Shown: positions 1 through 8,643 of the stretch, piece by piece
Position numbering within the stretch: the stretch's first letter is position 1
How the letters are laid out: the number at the start of each line of letters is the position of its first letter
DNA from: an uncultured Burkholderiales bacterium
GTDB lineage: Bacteria; Pseudomonadota; Gammaproteobacteria; Burkholderiales; Burkholderiaceae_C
Direction of reading: 5' to 3'
Assembly (NCBI GenBank): GCA_903838355.1
Contig: CAILYC010000034.1
Location: 1-64,000 of the forward strand
Length of the DNA stretch: 64,000 bases
Program-made: the position numbers and the translations under genes
Notes under the pieces: generated by a model
Database searches by the model: none
What the model was told of the DNA's origin: nothing
The model's input: only the letters and a program-made list of their open reading frames with translations

Positions 1-548
1 AAGTCTACCAATTTCTGATGGAGCCCAATGGAGAACAGCAGCGTGCAATGCGTCGTATCGTTGGTTCTTGTCGGTACGTCTGGAATAAAGCGCTGGCACT
101 GCAGATTGAAAATCACAAAACCGGTGAGAAATTCATCCACCATTTTGCAATGTGCAAATGGCTTCCTGTTTGGAAAAAAGAGCCTGATTTGAACCGCGCC
201 ATCCTCGATCAAGTCTGGGGCGAGTTCAGGCGGCAACTGGGGTACAAAATGGATTGGAACGGCGGCATTTTGCTCTCCGTTGCGTCCCTTCCCACCAGTC
301 AGACTTGTCCGTGCTGCGGCCAGGTCGCCAAAGAAAACCGGCTCAAAAAAGTCGAGTTCTTGTGTGTCGCTTGTGGCCACGCAGACAATGCCGATGTGGT
401 GGGCGCAATCAATATTTCAGAGCGCGTGCAGCGCTTGTTGACCAGTGCAGAGGAAGGCTCTGGCCGGGGTCGTAAGACCACGACGAAACCAGCCTCAGTG
501 AAGCAAGAATCCACTGAAGTGACTGCGCATGAGGTTTCTCATGCGTAG
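1..548 (+). pseudogene. tnpB: internally deleted TnpB (IS200/IS605 OrfB) remnant
   Basis: Intact TnpB is an RNA-guided RuvC-like nuclease of roughly 370-430 residues; this frame gives about 180. The reading frame is open to the window edge, and the residues VYQFL before ATG 18 match the usual TnpB N-terminus, so the true start lies a few bases outside. The N-terminal part (EQQRAMRRIVGSCRYVWNKA) and the C-terminal part (ILDQVWGEFRRQL, zinc-ribbon CPCCG and CVACG, then DNADVVGAINI carrying the last RuvC acidic residue) are both typical. The middle, with the first two RuvC acidic residues, is missing; the join is near residue 70 (KKEPDL/NRAILD). It cannot be a working nuclease. A nuclease-dead TnpB-derived regulator was considered, but those keep the full RNA-binding fold, which this does not. 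Confidence 0.85.
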
Positions 549-591
549 CACCGTAGGAATCCCGGTCTCTTCAGGGCCGGGAGGATGTCAA
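549..591 (+). mobile_element. IS200/IS605-type right end with terminal hairpin (omega-RNA 3' end)
   Basis: Directly after the tnpB stop comes GGAATCCCGG, a hairpin (CCCGG/CCGGG, 561-581) and GGAGGATGTCAA. This is the familiar right-end pattern of this IS family, and in TnpB systems it is also the 3' end of the guide-RNA scaffold. Bases after the element would have formed the guide; here they lie inside the ABC ATPase gene. The terminal GAGGATGTCAA overlaps the annotated start of that gene, so the insertion may supply its translation signal. Confidence 0.7.
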
Positions 592-1469
592 AGGTGTTTG
601 TTGTGAATCCGTTGGACACAGCCATTGAGGTCAAAGGCGTCTCCCATTCGTTTGAAGCTGCCCAAGGCCCCAGAGCTCAAAGTGGTGCAGAGCTCCTGGC
701 TCTGTCCACCACCGATTTAGAGGTTCGCCGCGGCGAGCTCTTGAGTCTCATTGGGCCGAGTGGTTGCGGCAAAAGTACGCTTCTCAACATGATCGGAGGC
801 CTACTGCTGCCAAGCTCAGGTGAGGTGAGGGTCAATGGCGTCAAGGTCACCGCGCCCATGCCCAAAACCGTCTCCTTTGTGTTTCAAGAAAATGCACTCT
901 TTCCCTGGAACACGATTCTTGACAACATCGTGGTGGCACTCACCTTTCAAAACGTCCCCGCAAAAGACCGCGTCGAGTTGGCCCACCAGGCCTTGGGGGC
1001 GGTGGGGCTCACCGAATTCGCCCACTACTATCCTGACCAACTGTCCGGTGGCATGCGCCAGCGCGCCGCCTTGGCGCGGGCTTTGTCCTTGAAGACCGAC
1101 ATCATCTTGATGGACGAGCCCTTTGCCGCACTTGATGAGCAAACCCGCATGGTGCTGGGCGAGGACTTGTCCACGCTCCTGAACCAAACCGGCAAAACCA
1201 TTGTGCTCGTTACCCATAGCCTAGGGGAGGCGGTATTTCTGTCCGACCGTATCGCCGTCATCTCGGCCAGGCCAGGTCGCGTGCTGGAAGTCATCGAGGT
1301 CAACGAACCCCACCCGAGAGATCCTCAGTTTGTGACCTCTTCCAAATTCTCCGATTTGCGCAACCGTTTGTACGCCCTGCTGCACGATGAGATTCGCCAA
1401 ACCTTGAGCACCCAGGCGATGGCCAACAAGGCGCTCAAGACCTTAGGGGGCTCGCCTCCCCATGGCTAA
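585..1469 (+). CDS. ABC transporter ATP-binding protein (SsuB/TauB/NrtD type)
   Basis: This is the cytoplasmic ATPase of an importer for sulfonates, nitrate, pyrimidine precursors or similar small organic ions. Walker A GPSGCGKS is at residues 57-64, the Q-loop FQENALFPW near 100-108, the signature LSGGMRQR at 153-160, Walker B IILMDEP at 173-179 and the switch His at 211. ATG 585 lies inside the IS right end with GGAGG directly against it, too close for a normal ribosome site. GTG 594 (nine bases after GGAGG) or GTG 603 are better placed starts, and the conserved domain begins only at about residue 14. It overlaps the first permease by 8 bases, so they are co-translated. Confidence 0.9.
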   Translation: MSKVFVVNPLDTAIEVKGVSHSFEAAQGPRAQSGAELLALSTTDLEVRRGELLSLIGPSGCGKSTLLNMIGGLLLPSSGEVRVNGVKVTAPMPKTVSFVFQENALFPWNTILDNIVVALTFQNVPAKDRVELAHQALGAVGLTEFAHYYPDQLSGGMRQRAALARALSLKTDIILMDEPFAALDEQTRMVLGEDLSTLLNQTGKTIVLVTHSLGEAVFLSDRIAVISARPGRVLEVIEVNEPHPRDPQFVTSSKFSDLRNRLYALLHDEIRQTLSTQAMANKALKTLGGSPPHG

Positions 1470-2229
1470 TCGTACTCAGGGATTTTGGCAATCGAAGGTG
1501 GCGTACCAAGTGGCTTTTGTCGTCTTGGTGCTACTGGCCTGGTTCTCGTCCACCGAGTGGTTGGCCGTCTCGCCTCTGTTGCTGCCCGACCCCTTGGGTG
1601 TGCTCCTTCGCCTCGTGCAGTTGCTGCGCTCGCTCGAATGGTTGGAGCCCCTGGGGGTGACGGCTGCGGAGGTCGTGAGTGCTTTTGCGCTCTCTAGCAT
1701 CCTGGGGATTGCACTGAGTTTTGTGCTCAGTCGCTCGGCTTGGGTGGTCAAGACCTTTGACCCCTTGCTCAACGGCATCAATGCTGTGCCCGCCATTTTG
1801 TTTTTCCCCTTGTTTGCGTTGCTCTTTGGGCTGGGCGAAGGCTCCAAAATTGCTTTGGGGTTTACCATCAGTTTTTTCCCCATCGTCATCAACACGACCG
1901 CTGCCTTTGGCCGGGTGGAGAGCATACACCTCAAAGCGGCCACCTGTATGGGGGCTTCGAAGTGGCAGATGCTTCGCCACGTGCTTTTCCCCAGCGCCAT
2001 CCCGATGATTTTGTCGGGCTTGAGGATGGGGCTCACTCTGGCGTTTTTGTCGGTCTTGGGTGGCGAGACCATCGCGTCCTTCAATGGGCTGGGGCACCAA
2101 ATTGCAGAATCCTCACAGGCCATGGATGCTGAGCTCATGTATGCTTGGATTGTGTTTGTCATTGCGGTGTCGTTCACCCTCAACACGGCCTTGACGATGC
2201 TCGAGCGCATCGGCGGGAGGGCCGCATGA
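1462..2229 (+). CDS. ABC transporter permease (SsuC/TauC type)
   Basis: Inner-membrane subunit of 255 residues with about six hydrophobic segments. The EAA loop that docks on the ATPase reads CMGASKWQMLRHVLFPSAIP at about residues 154-173. Family members form homo- or heterodimers; here a second permease follows with an ATGA overlap, so a heterodimeric channel is likely. Substrate cannot be read from the sequence. Confidence 0.9.
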   Translation: MANRTQGFWQSKVAYQVAFVVLVLLAWFSSTEWLAVSPLLLPDPLGVLLRLVQLLRSLEWLEPLGVTAAEVVSAFALSSILGIALSFVLSRSAWVVKTFDPLLNGINAVPAILFFPLFALLFGLGEGSKIALGFTISFFPIVINTTAAFGRVESIHLKAATCMGASKWQMLRHVLFPSAIPMILSGLRMGLTLAFLSVLGGETIASFNGLGHQIAESSQAMDAELMYAWIVFVIAVSFTLNTALTMLERIGGRAA

Positions 2230-2999
2230 GTCCAGTCCCTTTTTTGGCCAAAGCGGGCCATCGTGTTTTGGTGCGTTTGGTTTTTGTGGCATCGCTTTTG
2301 TTGCTCTGGGAGTGTGCTGCACGGTTTTGGGTTGACCCCATGTTTTTGAGTCCCCCAAGTCGGGTGTTTGGACACTTGGATGTGCTATTGGCCAGGCCCG
2401 GTGTGCTCGAGGCCTATGGTGAATTGTTGGCCGAGCTCCTCATCGCCTTTGTGGTCTCTGTCGCTTTGGGGTTGCTGCTCGGTTTGGCGGTCGGATTGGT
2501 CAAAAGCACTCGAGAGCGCATGATGCCCATTGTGCTGCTGCTCTACGGCACCCCGCAAATCACCATCTTGCCCATTGTGATGCTCGCCGCTGGAGTGGGA
2601 TTTGGCTCCAAGGTGATTTTTGGCATCACCCATGGTGTCTTTCCTGTGCTCTTGTCGGTGTCCTCTAGTCTACAAAAGGTGCGCCCCATCTACCACGTGA
2701 GTGCCAGGGCTTTTGGGGCCACGCCATGGCAGAAATTTCGCTATATTCTGTTGCCCTGCATGCTGCCATCCTTTTTTTCGTCCCTGCGGCTGTCCATGAT
2801 CGCGTGCCTCTTGGGGGTGCTGTTGGCCGAGTTGTTCGCGTCGACCAAGGGCATTGGCTTTTTCACCCGTCAGTTCACCGACACTTTTGACTCCACGAGT
2901 CTATTTGGTTTGATCTCGGTGGCGGTGGTCTTGGCTATCACACTCAATGCCAGTTTGGCCTGGATGCAAGCGCGCTGGGCCAAGCGACAGTGGACATGA
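2226..2999 (+). CDS. ABC transporter permease (SsuC/TauC type), second subunit
   Basis: Start chosen at ATG 2226, which overlaps the previous stop as ATGA. An upstream in-frame extension exists but would overlap the first permease by 85 bases and has unrelated composition. The 257-residue product has a hydrophobic N-terminus, several membrane segments and an EAA loop (AFGATPWQKFRYILLPCMLP). It pairs with the preceding permease. A gap of about 155 bases then separates it from the binding-protein gene. Confidence 0.88.
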   Translation: MSPVPFLAKAGHRVLVRLVFVASLLLLWECAARFWVDPMFLSPPSRVFGHLDVLLARPGVLEAYGELLAELLIAFVVSVALGLLLGLAVGLVKSTRERMMPIVLLLYGTPQITILPIVMLAAGVGFGSKVIFGITHGVFPVLLSVSSSLQKVRPIYHVSARAFGATPWQKFRYILLPCMLPSFFSSLRLSMIACLLGVLLAELFASTKGIGFFTRQFTDTFDSTSLFGLISVAVVLAITLNASLAWMQARWAKRQWT

Positions 3000-3155
3000 G
3001 TGTGATGTGTCAAGGAATGCCTCAGGCTTTTGGTTTTAAAATCCGTGCAATCACTGCCAAGCCCTTGGCGTGCAAATGCAGGGCCGCTTTCAATGGCCGA
3101 CTTGGCCATCGAACCTGTTCATTGATCTCATCCACTTTTTTCAAGGCTCAAAACC

Positions 3156-4124
3156 ATGATCTCCATTAAAACCGCACGACCTGCCACTTTGCTTGTGGGC
3201 CTTGGACTGACTTTCGTCTTGACGGGTTTTGCGCACGCCTCGACCGTGCTGCGCGTAGGCCTGTCTCAGCCCACCTACTCCTTTATCCCCTTGGATGTGG
3301 CCGTTAAAACCGGAGCCTGCAAAGCGCAAGACCTCGAGGTGCAAAAAACCGTTTTCAGTGGCAGTGCCCAACTGCACCAAGCCTTGACCGCCGACAGCGT
3401 GGACATTGGTCTTGGAGCTGGGCCTGAGCTTGGATTTTTAGCCAAAGGCGCCCCTGAGAAAGCCATTGCGGCCATGTCCGATGCACCGCAAGACTTGGCC
3501 TTGGTGGTCTTGAAGGATGGACCGATAAAAACCCTAGAAGACTTGAAGGGCAAAAGAGTGAGCATGTCCACCAAAGGGTCCCTGACCGAGTGGGCAGCGG
3601 GTGAGTTGTCACTCCAACAAGGATGGGGCAGGGCCGGGATGCAAATGGTGCCATTGGGCAGTTTTAGCGCGCAAACGGCGGCCTTGAAGACCAAGCAAAT
3701 TGATGGCATGGTTGTGGAGGCGGGCACTGCGGGTCATTTGGAGGAGGAGGGAAGTGGTCGCACTTTGGTGCGCTTTGGCAACATTGTGCCCAAGTTTCAT
3801 ATTCACGTGATCTATGCGACCAACAAAATCATTGCGGGCAATCCCGATGGTGTTAAGAAATTCATGAAGTGTTGGTTCGATGGCTTGGATTACATGAAGA
3901 CCCACAAGGCTGAAACCGCCAAAATTTCCAGTGAAACTCTCAATATGAGCAACGATCTCTCGATCAAACTCTATGATCTGTTGATGCCACACTACAACAA
4001 CACGGGTAAATTTGACAATGGCGCCATGGAGGTGATCTCTCAATCGATGCTGGACATGGGGTTGATGAGTTCCAAGCAAAATTTGAATAAATTTGCCACC
4101 GAAGAATTTTTACCCAAACGCTGA
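3156..4124 (+). CDS. NMT1/SsuA-family ABC substrate-binding protein
   Basis: A 322-residue exported protein. A Sec signal of about 28 residues ends FAHA; the mature part opens with STVLRVGLSQPTYSFIPLDV and carries typical type-II binding-protein motifs such as VDIGLGAGPEL and LEDLKGKRVSM. AAGG precedes the ATG by nine bases. It supplies ligand to the ATPase/permease set just upstream. The alpha/beta hydrolase and isochorismatase-fold hydrolase that follow suggest the imported molecule is an ester or amide, possibly an N-heterocycle; that is inference from context. Confidence 0.88.
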   Translation: MISIKTARPATLLVGLGLTFVLTGFAHASTVLRVGLSQPTYSFIPLDVAVKTGACKAQDLEVQKTVFSGSAQLHQALTADSVDIGLGAGPELGFLAKGAPEKAIAAMSDAPQDLALVVLKDGPIKTLEDLKGKRVSMSTKGSLTEWAAGELSLQQGWGRAGMQMVPLGSFSAQTAALKTKQIDGMVVEAGTAGHLEEEGSGRTLVRFGNIVPKFHIHVIYATNKIIAGNPDGVKKFMKCWFDGLDYMKTHKAETAKISSETLNMSNDLSIKLYDLLMPHYNNTGKFDNGAMEVISQSMLDMGLMSSKQNLNKFATEEFLPKR

Positions 4125-4214
4125 GAGTTTCCGACACCTCAGAATCAATGTCCTTGAGTTGAGGTTTTTTGATTCACTTCTTCGATTTCTCAAGCCGCGA
4201 AAGCACGCCACACC

Positions 4215-5285
4215 ATGTCTCGTGATCCACAAGTCGATCTGATTTTCAATCATTTCATTCCCCGCTACGTCGCCACGGGAGTCGACGCCAATGACATGCA
4301 GCGCTTGGTTCAACGCATCGATCAATGGTCAGACTGGTGTCGCCTGTGGTCCGAAGAGGCCCTTCGCCACGAGACCTTGGCCCAAAAGGCCAAGGATGTG
4401 GGGCGCGACATCACCGCGGCTGAGGCGTGGCTGAGAGCCTCGATTTATTACCACTACGGCAAGCACTTGTTTGCAGCACACCCCGATGAGTTTGACTTGG
4501 CACAAAGCAATATGCTCAGGTGCTACGCTTTGGCAGCAAGCCACACGCCTCACCCCATGCAAAAACTCAAGATTCCCTACTGTGGGGACTATATTCATGC
4601 GTATTTGCGCCTACCCAGTGACGATGCGCATGCACCTGCCGCCGCCTTGGCCATCATTTTGCCTGGGCTTGATGCGTGCAAGGAAGAGTTGCACTCTTGG
4701 AGTGACTCGTTTTTAAGCCGTGGCTTGGCCACCATCACCTTGGACGGACCTGGTCAAGGCGAGTCGGCGGCACATTTCCCCATCTCCCTTGACTGGGGAG
4801 CCGCCATGGCAGCGGTCCTTGATCACTTGGTCGACAACCCACGGGTGGACGTGACGCGCGTGGGTGTTGTGGGACAAAGCTTGGGGGCCTTTTATTCCCC
4901 CTTGTGTGCTGCGCTTGAGCCGCGCTTGAAGGCCTGTGTGACCAATTGTGGGCCATTCAATTTTGGTCCGGTGTTGCCGCAAATGCCGGCGGTCTCGCAA
5001 GAGGTGTTTCGCATTCGTGCGCACAAAGCCACTCTTCAAGAGGCCTTGGCCTTTGCCCATGAACTCAACATGACGCGCTATGCCCCTTTGATTGAATGTC
5101 CGACCTTGATTGTGTTTGGCGCAGGCGACAAGATTATTCCCGTGAGCGAGGGCAGTCTCTTGGCCAACTCGATGAAGGGACAAGCCGAGTTGGTGGTCTA
5201 TGAGGAGGGCAACCATGTGTGCTTTAACATCCCGTACAAATTTCGACCTTTGACGGCGGATTGGCTCAAAGAGAAGCTGCAGTGA
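4215..5285 (+). CDS. alpha/beta hydrolase (FrsA/pseudooxynicotine-hydrolase-like)
   Basis: A 356-residue cytoplasmic hydrolase with a helical N-terminal domain of about 130 residues followed by the alpha/beta core. Nucleophile elbow GQSLG places Ser222; LDGPGQGES near 176-184 is the oxyanion-side strand; Asp305 (FGAGDKIIP) and His334 (EEGNHVCFN) complete a credible triad. The long helical N-terminus resembles the family containing 2,6-dihydroxypseudooxynicotine C-C hydrolase, so cleavage of a carbon-carbon or ester bond in an aromatic breakdown product is possible. It lies 90 bases after the binding-protein gene. Confidence 0.8.
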   Translation: MSRDPQVDLIFNHFIPRYVATGVDANDMQRLVQRIDQWSDWCRLWSEEALRHETLAQKAKDVGRDITAAEAWLRASIYYHYGKHLFAAHPDEFDLAQSNMLRCYALAASHTPHPMQKLKIPYCGDYIHAYLRLPSDDAHAPAAALAIILPGLDACKEELHSWSDSFLSRGLATITLDGPGQGESAAHFPISLDWGAAMAAVLDHLVDNPRVDVTRVGVVGQSLGAFYSPLCAALEPRLKACVTNCGPFNFGPVLPQMPAVSQEVFRIRAHKATLQEALAFAHELNMTRYAPLIECPTLIVFGAGDKIIPVSEGSLLANSMKGQAELVVYEEGNHVCFNIPYKFRPLTADWLKEKLQ

Positions 5286-5355
5286 TGGGCTTAAAGCATG
5301 CAGGCCCAGGTTGACGTTTCTGGTTTTTTTAATTTCTTTTTTTGTTGAGGTTGAC

Positions 5356-5976
5356 TTGCTCCATTTGCCCACCCAATTGTCCGAATTCATCGACCCCAAA
5401 GGCGTGGCGTTGCTGATGTGGGACATGCAAAAAGGCTTGGCTGGAAAGGCCAGCAACACCGATCAAGTCAAGGCCAATGCCCAGCGACTCCTCGCTGCGG
5501 CCGCGCCCTTGGGGATACCGGTGTTTTGGAGTCAACACATCCTGCCCAGTCTTGAACACACGACGGGGCCTTTTTTACTTTTTCTCATGAAAAAGCAAAA
5601 GGTCGCTCATGCGAGTCTTTTAAAGGAAACGATGAAGCTTGGCGGCGAGGATGCCCAGTTTTTGGACGGTTTGAGCCCTGAGCCTCAGCACATTGTGATC
5701 CCCAAAAGCCAGCCCTCGTTGTTCATTGATACGCCCTTTGATTTGCGCCTTAAAACATTGGGCATCAAAACCTTGGTGATTGCGGGTGTGGCCACCGACA
5801 TTGGCGTGGAGTTCAATTGCCGCCACGCCGCCGCCCTGGGCTACTTCACGGTGGTGGCCGAGGATGCCTGTGGCTCCTACACCCAGGCCGCGCACGACAG
5901 AAGCATTGACTTTTTGAGGTCTTGGACGACGCCAGTGGTGAGCACCGAAGAGATCGTCAAAGTTTGGTCGTTTTGA
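5356..5976 (+). CDS. isochorismatase-fold hydrolase lacking the catalytic cysteine
   Basis: About 206 residues. The catalytic Asp is in LLMWDMQKG (Asp23) and Lys in VIPKSQPS (Lys117). The position that is Cys in nicotinamidases and other amide hydrolases is Gly (VATDIGVEF, Gly150), as in true isochorismatases that use Asp without a thiol. It is therefore unlikely to be a simple amidase. No in-frame ATG opens the conserved region. TTG 5356 is preceded by GAGG five bases upstream and is preferred; TTG 5311 would add a hydrophobic 15-residue extension. It follows the alpha/beta hydrolase by 70 bases and is probably the last gene of the operon. Confidence 0.75.
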   Translation: MLHLPTQLSEFIDPKGVALLMWDMQKGLAGKASNTDQVKANAQRLLAAAAPLGIPVFWSQHILPSLEHTTGPFLLFLMKKQKVAHASLLKETMKLGGEDAQFLDGLSPEPQHIVIPKSQPSLFIDTPFDLRLKTLGIKTLVIAGVATDIGVEFNCRHAAALGYFTVVAEDACGSYTQAAHDRSIDFLRSWTTPVVSTEEIVKVWSF

Positions 5977-6021
5977 GTCATTGGGTAAGGTGACTGGGGC
6001 ACAGCCCGGTCACCACGCTCT

Positions 6022-6654
6022 TTAGCATTTGCCAGGATAGGTCACGCGGCCATCGGACTCGGTTTTGATGCGCAGCGCTTTGGTGAGAAGCCCATTGCCA
6101 TAGTAGTTAGAAATCGTGAGCGAGATTTCCACTATTTCTTGGGTGTTGAAGAACTTCGCCAGTTGATCAAAGGTGGCGTCACTCACGTCGCCTCCATGCG
6201 TCATCTCTTCGACATAGCCCAGCACGGCGCGCTCTTTTTCATCGAAAAGCGCAGACGTCTGCCACGTTTGGATCGCTTGAATTTTGTCGTTCGGATAGTG
6301 GCAAGCCTGGGCCAAGGCGTAGTGCTGATTGAGTTCATAAGCTGAGCCCACGACACCGGCCGTTCGAATGATGGCCACTTCGCGGATGTAGCGCGGTGTT
6401 TGGGCGTCAAGCCTGAGCGCCTTGGCCAGACCGACGGTGGCGATCATGATCTTGGGAGCGTGACCGGTGGTGAGCTGGAGATTGATGATGGAGCCGCCCG
6501 CGGCCTTTCTCTCTTCTTGCTCTTTTTTAAGGATGGGGTCCACGGCCGGATCGGGCAGGTCGGGCAGTCGTGAGTAGGTGCCTGCCCACGCAAGGTTCAA
6601 ACTCGCAACCAAGAAGACCGCCAAAGCACGGCTCAGCGTTTTAAAATTGAACAT
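6022..6654 (-). CDS. exported carboxymuconolactone-decarboxylase/AhpD-fold protein
   Basis: A 210-residue protein with a clear Sec signal (hydrophobic core RALAVFLVASLNLAWA) and a CMD-fold body: PRYIREVAIIRTAGVVGSAY then ELNQHYALA. The Cys pair of peroxidatic AhpD is absent, so the Glu/His arrangement is closer to the decarboxylase and peroxidase-like branch. GAGGA lies six bases before the ATG. Export of a CMD-family protein is less common than cytoplasmic forms. It converges on the isochorismatase-fold gene, only 45 bases away. Substrate unknown. Confidence 0.78.
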   Translation of the reverse strand: MFNFKTLSRALAVFLVASLNLAWAGTYSRLPDLPDPAVDPILKKEQEERKAAGGSIINLQLTTGHAPKIMIATVGLAKALRLDAQTPRYIREVAIIRTAGVVGSAYELNQHYALAQACHYPNDKIQAIQTWQTSALFDEKERAVLGYVEEMTHGGDVSDATFDQLAKFFNTQEIVEISLTISNYYGNGLLTKALRIKTESDGRVTYPGKC

Positions 6655-7016
6655 GGGGGTTCCTCAATGATTCGGTTTTGCAAAACATAGGCGTGCAAAG
6701 CGCGCTCAGCATGCGTGCATTATAGGTTTACACCCCGCAAAAAACTCTTCTGGTAAAGCCTAGTGGGGCCAGCGTCTTTGATGACCAAGCCCGGTGAATT
6801 TGAGGGGTCAGTGCTCAGTGTTTGTTGCTTGTTACTCGCTACCCGCGCTATCAGCCCTCAAGTGAGGTGTAAATTTCAAAAAGAACAAAAAAGAGCATTC
6901 CAAACGAGCTCAGATAAAGAAAAACCACAAACCAAGTTGAGCATGACTGGGGTGTTGGGGTGGTTTTGATCGACATATTCTTCATGGACTTCTCCCGTTG
7001 ATCTCAACCGTGTTGC
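6655..7016. other. intergenic region, no convincing gene
   Basis: This stretch separates two minus-strand genes. The only open frame (6763-6969, plus) has no ribosome site, an arbitrary composition and no recognisable motif. The part next to 6654 must hold the promoter of the CMD-fold gene, but I could not pick a clear -35/-10 pair. Confidence 0.4.
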
Positions 7017-7274
7017 TCATCGCGTTTGGTAATGGTCTTCACTTTTGAGGGCCAATTGGCGTTGTTTGTTTTTGACTTTCAAGATGCAATCGAGCTTGAA
7101 GTCCAAGTTGGTGACTTTTTCACACACGAGGGCATTGAGCTTGTAAAGCGCCTCACAGGCATAGCGCGCGTTGTTGTTGGTCTGTGCCGTGCAGGGGTTG
7201 GTGAGAGATGCATTGCACCAAGGCGCTACCCAAAAGGGCGTGAGCATCAAGCCGATTTTGAAAATATTTTTCAT
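7017..7274 (-). CDS. small exported cysteine-containing protein, function unknown
   Basis: 85 residues: a signal peptide (hydrophobic core IFKIGLMLTPFWVAPW) followed by a short mature domain with four spaced Cys (NPCTAQ, YACEAL, LVCEKV, LDCILK), enough for two disulfides in the periplasm. GGAGT lies seven bases before the ATG, which supports expression. I do not recognise the family. It stands alone between two non-coding stretches. Confidence 0.6.
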   Translation of the reverse strand: MKNIFKIGLMLTPFWVAPWCNASLTNPCTAQTNNNARYACEALYKLNALVCEKVTNLDFKLDCILKVKNKQRQLALKSEDHYQTR

Positions 7275-7393
7275 GGCCTACTCCTATTCTTGAAGTCAGG
7301 CAAGAATAGCTTGTTCCCTGCCTTGGAATCAAGTGTGTGCCTCAGTTCTCAAGTCCTGTTTGACGCACATCAAGCTTTTTGGAGGTGTTGCCC

Positions 7394-7417
7394 AAAAGCA
7401 AAAGCAAAAGCAAAAGC
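7394..7417. repeat. AAAAGC hexanucleotide tandem repeat, four copies
   Basis: Four exact copies of AAAAGC in the non-coding 313-base stretch 7275-7587, which otherwise holds only the terminator hairpin of the downstream minus-strand operon. Confidence 0.85.
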
Positions 7418-7487
7418 TTCAAAATGAACGCTAGGGTTTGCCGTGAACTGGCTTGAGTCTTTGCGCGTCGAAGTGGGCGTGCACGTG

Positions 7488-7540
7488 AAAAAGCCCAATG
7501 TGCTGGCAGCTCTCCCTAGAGAGTCTTTGCACACTGGGCC
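7488..7540 (-). terminator. Rho-independent terminator of the oxoacid oxidoreductase operon
   Basis: Read on the minus strand, a stem of CACACTGGGC/GCCCAATGTG arms (nine of ten paired) encloses a smaller inner hairpin (CTCTC/GAGAG) and is followed at once by TTTTT. It lies about 50 bases past the stop of the beta-subunit gene. Confidence 0.7.
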
Positions 7541-7587
7541 GATGGGTCCGACCGCAGTGGAGCGCGTCGGATTGGGCGGGTGTTGTC

Positions 7588-8643
7588 CTAGCGCAAGGAC
7601 GCGTTGATTTTTGCAAGCATGGCGCTGCCCGGTGACAAGTCCGCTTCTCTCAAGGAGTTCAAGGGCTGGTGGGTCGTGTTTTGCGCGGCATGCAAGTCAA
7701 GCGCGTGCGAGTCGAGATACAAAAGACCTGTGACGACTTCCCCCTTTTCGTGGTGGGCATTCATGTAATTCAAGGCTGCATAGCGGTCTGTTGGGTCGTA
7801 ACCCTCTTCGAGTTTGCGCAGTCTTAAAAACCGGCCATCGTGCTGCTCGACTTCCACGACTTCGCCGCTGGCATAGGACGTGGTGATCTCAGAGCGATGG
7901 GGCATGAAGTCGATGCGGCTCACGGCCTCGTTGTGCTCCCTCACATAGTCATAACTCTTGGTGCTGCCTTCGTGGTTGTTAAAGGCAATACAAGGGCTGA
8001 TCACATCAATGAAGGCGGCGCCCCCGTGCCCAATGGCGCCCTTGATCAAGGGTACGAGTTGCTCTTTGTCCCCAGAAAATCCCCTCGCCACGTAGGTGGC
8101 CCCGAGTTGAAGCGCCAAGCCCACCAGGTCAATTGGCGCGTCGCTGTTGATGACGCCTTTTTTGCTCTTGGAGCCCCGGTCTGCGGTGGCGGAGAACTGC
8201 CCCTTGGTGAGTCCATACACCCCATTGTTCTCGACAATGTAGGCCATCCTCACACCACGCCGCATGGCGTTGGCAAATTGCCCCAAACCAATGGAGGCCG
8301 AGTCACCGTCACCGGAGACACCCAAGTAGAGCAACTCGCGGTTGGCCAAATTGGCACCCGTGAGGACTGAAGGCATTCTGCCGTGCACGGTGTTAAAGCC
8401 GTGTGAAGCACCCAGGAAATAGTCAGGGGTCTTGGAGCTGCAACCAATCCCGGAGAGCTTGGCCACGCGGTGGGGCTCGATGTCGAGCTCCCAGCACGCT
8501 TGGATGATCGCCGCCGATATGGAATCATGTCCACAGCCCGCGCAAAGCGTTGAGACGCGACCTTCATAGTCGCGGCGGGTGTAACCCACCTTGTTTTTTG
8601 CAAGGGTGGGGTGGTGAAGGACGGGTTTGGTAATGAAGGTCAT
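7588..8643 (-). CDS. korB: 2-oxoacid:acceptor oxidoreductase, beta (TPP-binding) subunit
   Basis: A 351-residue subunit that binds thiamine diphosphate. LCAGCGHDS near residue 35 and SGIGCSSKTP near 65 are the conserved Cys-containing segments; GVSGDGDSASIG near 110 is the GDG metal/TPP motif, followed by ENNGVYGLTKGQ. This matches KorB/PorB. It overlaps the alpha gene by four bases (ATGA) and is preceded by GGAG. Together the pair oxidatively decarboxylates a 2-oxoacid to the acyl-CoA with a low-potential acceptor; 2-oxoglutarate is the usual substrate for this subtype, but pyruvate or branched acids cannot be excluded. Confidence 0.9.
   Translation of the reverse strand: MTFITKPVLHHPTLAKNKVGYTRRDYEGRVSTLCAGCGHDSISAAIIQACWELDIEPHRVAKLSGIGCSSKTPDYFLGASHGFNTVHGRMPSVLTGANLANRELLYLGVSGDGDSASIGLGQFANAMRRGVRMAYIVENNGVYGLTKGQFSATADRGSKSKKGVINSDAPIDLVGLALQLGATYVARGFSGDKEQLVPLIKGAIGHGGAAFIDVISPCIAFNNHEGSTKSYDYVREHNEAVSRIDFMPHRSEITTSYASGEVVEVEQHDGRFLRLRKLEEGYDPTDRYAALNYMNAHHEKGEVVTGLLYLDSHALDLHAAQNTTHQPLNSLREADLSPGSAMLAKINASLR

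Noticed and set aside
299-514. Minus-strand open frame opposite tnpB
   Set aside because: It is the shadow of the zinc-ribbon coding region; no ribosome site or family features.
1-548. TnpB-derived nuclease-dead transcription regulator
   Set aside because: The internal deletion removes about half the protein, including much of the RNA-binding fold, and not just the catalytic residues.
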